Shown: positions 24,303 to 28,277 of the stretch, piece after piece
Layout of the letters: every line of letters starts with the position of its first letter
Numbering within the stretch: the first letter of the stretch is position 1
Source: JANQRV01 sp964533785
GTDB taxonomy: Bacteria > Bacteroidota > Bacteroidia > Chitinophagales > Saprospiraceae
Length of the DNA stretch: 28,277 bases
Assembly (NCBI GenBank): GCA_964533785.1
Contig: CAZHNG010000040.1
Location: 1 to 28,277, forward strand
Direction: 5' to 3'
The notes under the pieces: generated by a model
Seen by the model: only the letters and a program-made list of their open reading frames with translations
Database searches by the model: none
Told to the model about the DNA's origin: nothing
Program-made: the position numbers and the translations under genes

Positions 24303-25247
24303 CTATTGATTTGAATTGATCTTTACCCCACCTTCCGTTTTCACAACTTTTTTCTTTTTGAAAGAGAACGCCACCATAATTTCGTGTGATCCGGAATTAT
24401 ACTCTTGAAATTGCTGGAAGGACATATCATAGGTATAATATAAATAGAAGTTACTCAACTTCGTTCCCATTAAAATGCCCATTCCGCCGAAAGAGCGGTA
24501 AGAAAGACCGGCAATGAGCTGATCGTCAATAAAGCCAGCTTTCAAGTTTACATCAACCTGGTTAGGCGCATCTTTAATCTGACGCACCATTAAAGAAGGC
24601 GTTAGGGTGAAATTAAGGTCATAAATTTCAAATTCATGCCCTACATGGAAGATAAAATGTCTTAACAAGGAACTACTACTGCTTGTGGTCACGATGTCAT
24701 CCAACCTCGACTCAACCAAGTCAGTAAAGACTAAACCCGCGAAAGTCCGTTTATTATGTGTTCCATAAACCGATAAAGCAGCATCAAAATCTCCCCTACC
24801 GTTCATAGCTTCTTCCAACACTCTGTCTCCGGCCTGGAAAAAGTTATTCAAAGTAAATTCACTGCCCAGGTTCATTTGTTGATACTCCGCTCCTACGCCG
24901 GCCGCGAGTTTAATTTTGTCATTTAGAGGAAAACGAAGTGCAAAGTTCATTCTGGCTCTCAAACGGTTAATCTGTGCAGCCGATTCCGACATAACGGCCA
25001 ATCCAAACCCAAAGCTATTTCCGACCGGGCCGTTATATATACCTGCTATATTTTGCGGGGCATCAACAAAGCCGGTCCAGGAACCACGGGCATTCACCTG
25101 AAATTGATGCTCCTCTGAAAATCCCGCCGCTGCTGGATTGATCAGGATCGGTGAAATATGATATTGGGTAAAAACGGCTTCTTCCTGAGCATTTAAACCG
25201 GAAATCAAACCTGTAAAAAACAATATATGAAGTAGAATCTTTTTCAT
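24303..25247 (-). CDS. PorP/SprF family type IX secretion system membrane protein
   Basis: The product has 314 residues. The ATG at 25247 gives a signal peptide, MKKILLHILFFTGLISGLNA; an in-frame TTG two codons earlier is not needed. The mature start EEAVFTQYHISPILINPAAAGF matches the PorP/SprF hallmark (QYxxxPxxxNPAxAG). The rest is a run of amphipathic strands (FGFGLAVMSES, MNFALRFPL, LAAGVGAEYQQMNLG, LIAGLSYRSFGGMGILMG, FYLYYTYDMSF) expected to form an outer-membrane beta-barrel, and it ends in a basic tail with KKKKVVKTEGG. PorP/SprF proteins work with one T9SS type B cargo, usually the large adhesin encoded next to them, in its secretion and surface attachment. The gene follows the SprB-like gene with 78 bases between, as in sprB-sprF operons. 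Confidence 0.92.
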   Translation of the reverse strand: MKKILLHILFFTGLISGLNAQEEAVFTQYHISPILINPAAAGFSEEHQFQVNARGSWTGFVDAPQNIAGIYNGPVGNSFGFGLAVMSESAAQINRLRARMNFALRFPLNDKIKLAAGVGAEYQQMNLGSEFTLNNFFQAGDRVLEEAMNGRGDFDAALSVYGTHNKRTFAGLVFTDLVESRLDDIVTTSSSSSLLRHFIFHVGHEFEIYDLNFTLTPSLMVRQIKDAPNQVDVNLKAGFIDDQLIAGLSYRSFGGMGILMGTKLSNFYLYYTYDMSFQQFQEYNSGSHEIMVAFSFKKKKVVKTEGGVKINSNQ

Positions 25248-25261
25248 GATCAATATTTTAA

Positions 25262-25310
25262 AACGGTTAGATCTGACAAAAATTTACCATAGCTGCCAGA
25301 TCTATCCGTT
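25262..25310 (-). promoter_or_regulatory. Strong intercistronic hairpin between adhesin and sprF-like genes
   Basis: AACGGTTAGATCTG (25262-25275) and CAGATCTATCCGTT (25297-25310) form a 14-position stem with one mismatch and a 21-base loop, filling most of the gap between the two genes. On the minus strand it starts 15 bases after the adhesin stop codon and ends 14 bases before the sprF-like ATG, with a short T4 after the stem. It could attenuate transcription or stabilise one half of the mRNA. Confidence 0.55.
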
Positions 25311-25325
25311 GGTTAATTTTGAATG

Positions 25326-28277
25326 TTATTCTCTAATCAAGCTAATTGAACCTTTGAGTTGTACTAACATCCCTGTTTGAGGGTCTGTATACTCGAGTAC
25401 ATAATAATAAGCTCCTTCGGGAAGGATCTCACCGCTATTGGATTCTCCCTCCCAACAATTGAAGCCTCCTCCATCGGAGCAGTCGTAATTTTCTACATCG
25501 TATACCAATTCTCCCCAACGGTTGAATATTTCTATTCTATTATCTACCAGATCATCACTACAGAAGAGAATGAACTGATCGTTAGAACCGTCACCATTCG
25601 GAGAGATGACGTTCCGGTCTTCAAGACAAGGGAATAACCGGTTTTCAATATTGCCTTCCGCCGTCGTACTGCAACCATTCGCATCGACCACTTCTACGAT
25701 ATAATCGCCGGGGCATTCATCCGCCAATTCTTGAGCATTGACACCAGGACGCTGCTGCCAATTGAAATCGTAGGGTGCTGATCCCCCGGTTACGATCGCC
25801 CTTGCTACACCGTTACAGGTTTGTCCTTTGCGTTCGGTGGCCGGTTGAGTCTCTATGGTCACTTGCAGTGAGTCGGGGTTACGGATTTCGAAGGTACCGG
25901 ATGCTCCGCAATTATTCGCATCCGTTGCCGTTACACCATAGGTTCCCGGAGCTAAAAATGCGGCACGTGCACCTCCTAACTGAGGATCGTGCTCCCATTC
26001 GTAACTATAGGAAAATCCGGAATTTCCTCCTTCCACTTCTACCCTTATTTCTCCATCACTATCACCCGGACAGCTTACGTCAGTGATAGTAGCGACTAAC
26101 TCAGCTTCTTCGGGTGCTTCCAAGACTACTTCTGAACTGACCATACAACCGGTTTCATCATCAAAAACAGATACCAGATAAGTACCGGCTTCTGCATTTT
26201 CAATGGTTTGGTCCATTGAAACCAACACTTCGTCTCTTGTCCATTCGTAAGTTAACGGGTTGTCACTATTCAAGCCGGTAGCACGGATAATACCGTCATT
26301 TGCACCACTACAACTCACTTCAAAACCATTAAAGTCAGAAAGGATATCAATATCCACTCTTAATTTCGAAACGGCATCTACCGTAAATATTTTGCTAAGC
26401 GTATTGCCTGATTCCTCAGAAACCCTCACTGTATAAGTGCCGGTTTGCAGGCTTGTAGGGTCTTCATCTTGTGAAACCACTTCACCCTGATCATTAAGCC
26501 ATTCGAAAGTATAAGGCATTTCGCCTCCGCTAACTTCCAAATTCACGCCGCCATCCTGATCTCCGGGACAAGTGGCAAGCTGCGGCTCTCCCTGTACGGT
26601 AAAAGTGTTTAGCCTTATAGTGTCTAAAACTTGTACACAGCCGTTGCCATCCGTTACGGTGGGAACAAAGCCGTCTGCCGATTCACATAGGTTGGTTAGC
26701 TGTGTTCCAGAACCAGTAGTATTCCAACTGACCTGGTAGCCAGAACCACTGCCACCGCTCAATTCAATATTGATGACACCACTACATCCTGTCTCTTCTG
26801 TATCATGCAAAATATCCACATTGCTCATCACAATTGGATCGGGTTCTGTTATCATGACCTGCCCTTCAAATTCTGAGGTGTTTTCGTCAATAACGGTATA
26901 GGTTATATCACCTGCAGGAACATCGTTTCGCATAGCCGTTGGCCCTTCGATGCCTTCCAAAACAACCCCATCGCTGAAGTTGATCATAAAGGGTGGATTC
27001 CCCCCCTGTATATTGAGCTGTATCTCACCGTCCGCGGCTCCAAAACAAGAAACATCAGAGGATGTCGCTGCGACAGCCAGAGGTGCGGCTATGGCATAAC
27101 AGGCTTCTTTGAAACATCCCTGGTTATCCGTGATAGTAACACAGTATTCTCCTCTGGAAAGGCCGCCTATGTCTTCCGTAGTGGCACCATTTTCCCAAAG
27201 GAAAGAATAAGGGGCCTGACCGCCATCAATAGTCAAATCGATCACGCCATCGTTCATCCCGGGGGTATTGGTCGTAATATTCGGGGTAATCACTATTTCT
27301 TCCAGTTCAGCAACCTCGAAGTTCCCGGTTACCTGCTCCCCTTCGCTGTCTGTAATGGTTACGCTATAATTTCCTCTGGCAAGGTTAGAGATCATCGCTG
27401 TTGTCTCGTTATTACTCCATAAGAAGGTGTAACCTGGACGACCACCTGCAAATTCTACTTCAATACTACCATTCGCCTCGCCGGCACAGGTTGATTCGAT
27501 AACAGCGGTTTGAATCTGAAGCTGCTGTGCTACGAAGGCACATTCGGTAATGGAACAATTATTGGCATCCGTAATGGTTACACAATACTCTCCTCCAACA
27601 GAAAGGTTAACCAGGTCTTTGGTATTACTGGTAAAGTCATTAGGACCTTCCCAGGAATAAGAATAATCAGGGTTACCTCCATTAACGGTTAAAGTAATCC
27701 GGCCGTCGTTACCCGTATCGATATCTCTGGCATTGATGCTGAATACTTGCAATTGGGAAGGACGATTGATCTCAATATTTCTTTCACTGGTGGTACAACC
27801 GTTCCGGTCGGTAACCGTGACATTGTAAGTTCCACGGTCAAGTCCCGTCTGTGTATTAGTGTTTCCGGTCAATGATCCGCCCCAACTAAAGTTAAAGTCA
27901 GGAGTTCCGCCGTTGACGACAATTGCTATACTTCCATCTGTTTCACCGAAGCAAGAAACATCAGTAGCGTCAATTTCCAGTTCCAGATCTCCGGGCTCCT
28001 GGACGGTAATTCCATTAGAAGTTACTTCACAGCCGTTCGCATCGGTTACGGTGACGCTGTAATTACCTCCGCCCAGGTTGGTTTGAGTCGGATCAGCAGG
28101 CAAGCCTGCACTCCAGGCGTACGAAAGGCTTCCTGTTCCGCCGTTCGCATCGATATCAATCTCGCCGTCTGTTTCACCAAAACAACTGATGTCGGTGATA
28201 TTGACGTTATTTATGGTCAACCGGGAAGATGGTTGAGTAATGGTATAAGAATTAATGGTAATTAATCCAGAACCGGC
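25326..28277 (-). CDS. SprB-like repeat adhesin with T9SS type B (gliding-associated) sorting domain, 5' end outside window
   Basis: The frame is open to the right edge, so only the last 983 residues are seen; an internal TTG at 28220 is not a start, because repeat sequence (ITQPSSRLTINNVNITDISC) runs on through it. About eleven tandem SprB-type repeats of roughly 75-90 residues follow, each with a Cys-x-G-x-x-D-G-x-I core (CFGETDGEI, CFGETDGSI, CAGEANGSI, CFGAADGEI, CPGDQDGG, CSGANDGII, CPGDSDGEI), a GGxPxYxFxW strand and a YxVTITDxxGC end. The C-terminus has VISPNGDGSNDQF, IEIFNRWGELVYDV and LPEGAYYYVLEY, the type B/CHU_C sorting domain. It should be exported by the T9SS and held on the surface, as SprB is in gliding bacteria. 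Its SprF-type partner is the next gene. Ligand unknown. Confidence 0.92.
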   Translation of the reverse strand, partial: AGSGLITINSYTITQPSSRLTINNVNITDISCFGETDGEIDIDANGGTGSLSYAWSAGLPADPTQTNLGGGNYSVTVTDANGCEVTSNGITVQEPGDLELEIDATDVSCFGETDGSIAIVVNGGTPDFNFSWGGSLTGNTNTQTGLDRGTYNVTVTDRNGCTTSERNIEINRPSQLQVFSINARDIDTGNDGRITLTVNGGNPDYSYSWEGPNDFTSNTKDLVNLSVGGEYCVTITDANNCSITECAFVAQQLQIQTAVIESTCAGEANGSIEVEFAGGRPGYTFLWSNNETTAMISNLARGNYSVTITDSEGEQVTGNFEVAELEEIVITPNITTNTPGMNDGVIDLTIDGGQAPYSFLWENGATTEDIGGLSRGEYCVTITDNQGCFKEACYAIAAPLAVAATSSDVSCFGAADGEIQLNIQGGNPPFMINFSDGVVLEGIEGPTAMRNDVPAGDITYTVIDENTSEFEGQVMITEPDPIVMSNVDILHDTEETGCSGVINIELSGGSGSGYQVSWNTTGSGTQLTNLCESADGFVPTVTDGNGCVQVLDTIRLNTFTVQGEPQLATCPGDQDGGVNLEVSGGEMPYTFEWLNDQGEVVSQDEDPTSLQTGTYTVRVSEESGNTLSKIFTVDAVSKLRVDIDILSDFNGFEVSCSGANDGIIRATGLNSDNPLTYEWTRDEVLVSMDQTIENAEAGTYLVSVFDDETGCMVSSEVVLEAPEEAELVATITDVSCPGDSDGEIRVEVEGGNSGFSYSYEWEHDPQLGGARAAFLAPGTYGVTATDANNCGASGTFEIRNPDSLQVTIETQPATERKGQTCNGVARAIVTGGSAPYDFNWQQRPGVNAQELADECPGDYIVEVVDANGCSTTAEGNIENRLFPCLEDRNVISPNGDGSNDQFILFCSDDLVDNRIEIFNRWGELVYDVENYDCSDGGGFNCWEGESNSGEILPEGAYYYVLEYTDPQTGMLVQLKGSISLIRE

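Noticed and set aside
28218..28220. TTG as the start of the SprB-like protein
   Set aside because: The frame stays open to the window edge and the residues before it continue the repeat pattern, so the gene is cut by the window instead.
1..28277. CRISPR arrays, tRNA or rRNA genes, prophage or plasmid genes
   Set aside because: No evenly spaced direct repeats with spacers, no tRNA-like cloverleaf sequence in the intergenic stretches, and no phage or replication genes were seen.

Overview
The window looks like a chromosomal segment of a Bacteroidota member, most likely a Saprospiria-type organism. The reasons are proteins with type IX secretion (T9SS) C-terminal sorting domains of both type A and type B, a PorP/SprF-family partner protein, a SprB-type repeat adhesin, a very large mosaic secreted protein with HYR/PKD-like modules, several exact matches to the Bacteroidota -7 promoter element TAnnTTTG, and little Shine-Dalgarno signal before genes. 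The taxon is inferred from protein style, not from a marker gene.

Layout, left to right: (1) 1-317, + strand, the 3' end of a gene whose product resembles the exosortase-associated EpsI domain. (2) 480-3578, + strand, an exported Asp-box (VPS10/sortilin-like) beta-propeller protein. (3) 3719-11968, - strand, a two-gene operon of a 778-residue exported cysteine-rich protein without a sorting domain followed, 12 bp later, by a 1966-residue T9SS type A mosaic protein with dockerin-like, cohesin-like, propeller, HYR and PKD-like parts. A promoter with both elements lies at 12182-12211. (4) 12256-13762, - strand, an MtfA-like (M90) metallopeptidase and a membrane-anchored SPOR-domain protein. (5) 14478-20538, + strand, gltB-gltD encoding NADPH glutamate synthase, behind a 715-bp noncoding region holding two perfect dyads. 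(6) 20579-20702, a 124-bp element with terminal inverted repeats flanked by a 4-bp direct repeat, probably a MITE-like element. (7) 20726-23602, - strand, an exported S9 prolyl-oligopeptidase-family peptidase and an MBL-fold hydrolase whose 5' end has no usual start codon. (8) 23609-24302, a 694-bp AT-rich noncoding stretch with a good intrinsic terminator and possibly a small RNA. (9) 24303 to the right edge, - strand, a SprB-like repeat adhesin with a type B sorting domain (5' end outside the window) and its SprF/PorP partner, separated by a strong intercistronic hairpin.

Functionally, most of the window serves the cell surface: one adhesin/SprF pair for T9SS type B export, one operon of giant secreted proteins using type A sorting, two exported beta-propeller proteins, and a SPOR protein probably acting at peptidoglycan. 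The gltBD operon is the only core metabolic unit. Nothing seen amounts to a clearly new defence or biosynthetic system. The observations most worth checking are the TIR element, the broken-looking start of the MBL gene, the sprB/sprF intercistronic hairpin, the candidate RNA region at 23.7-24.1 kb, and the paired intergenic GCGGAT repeats.
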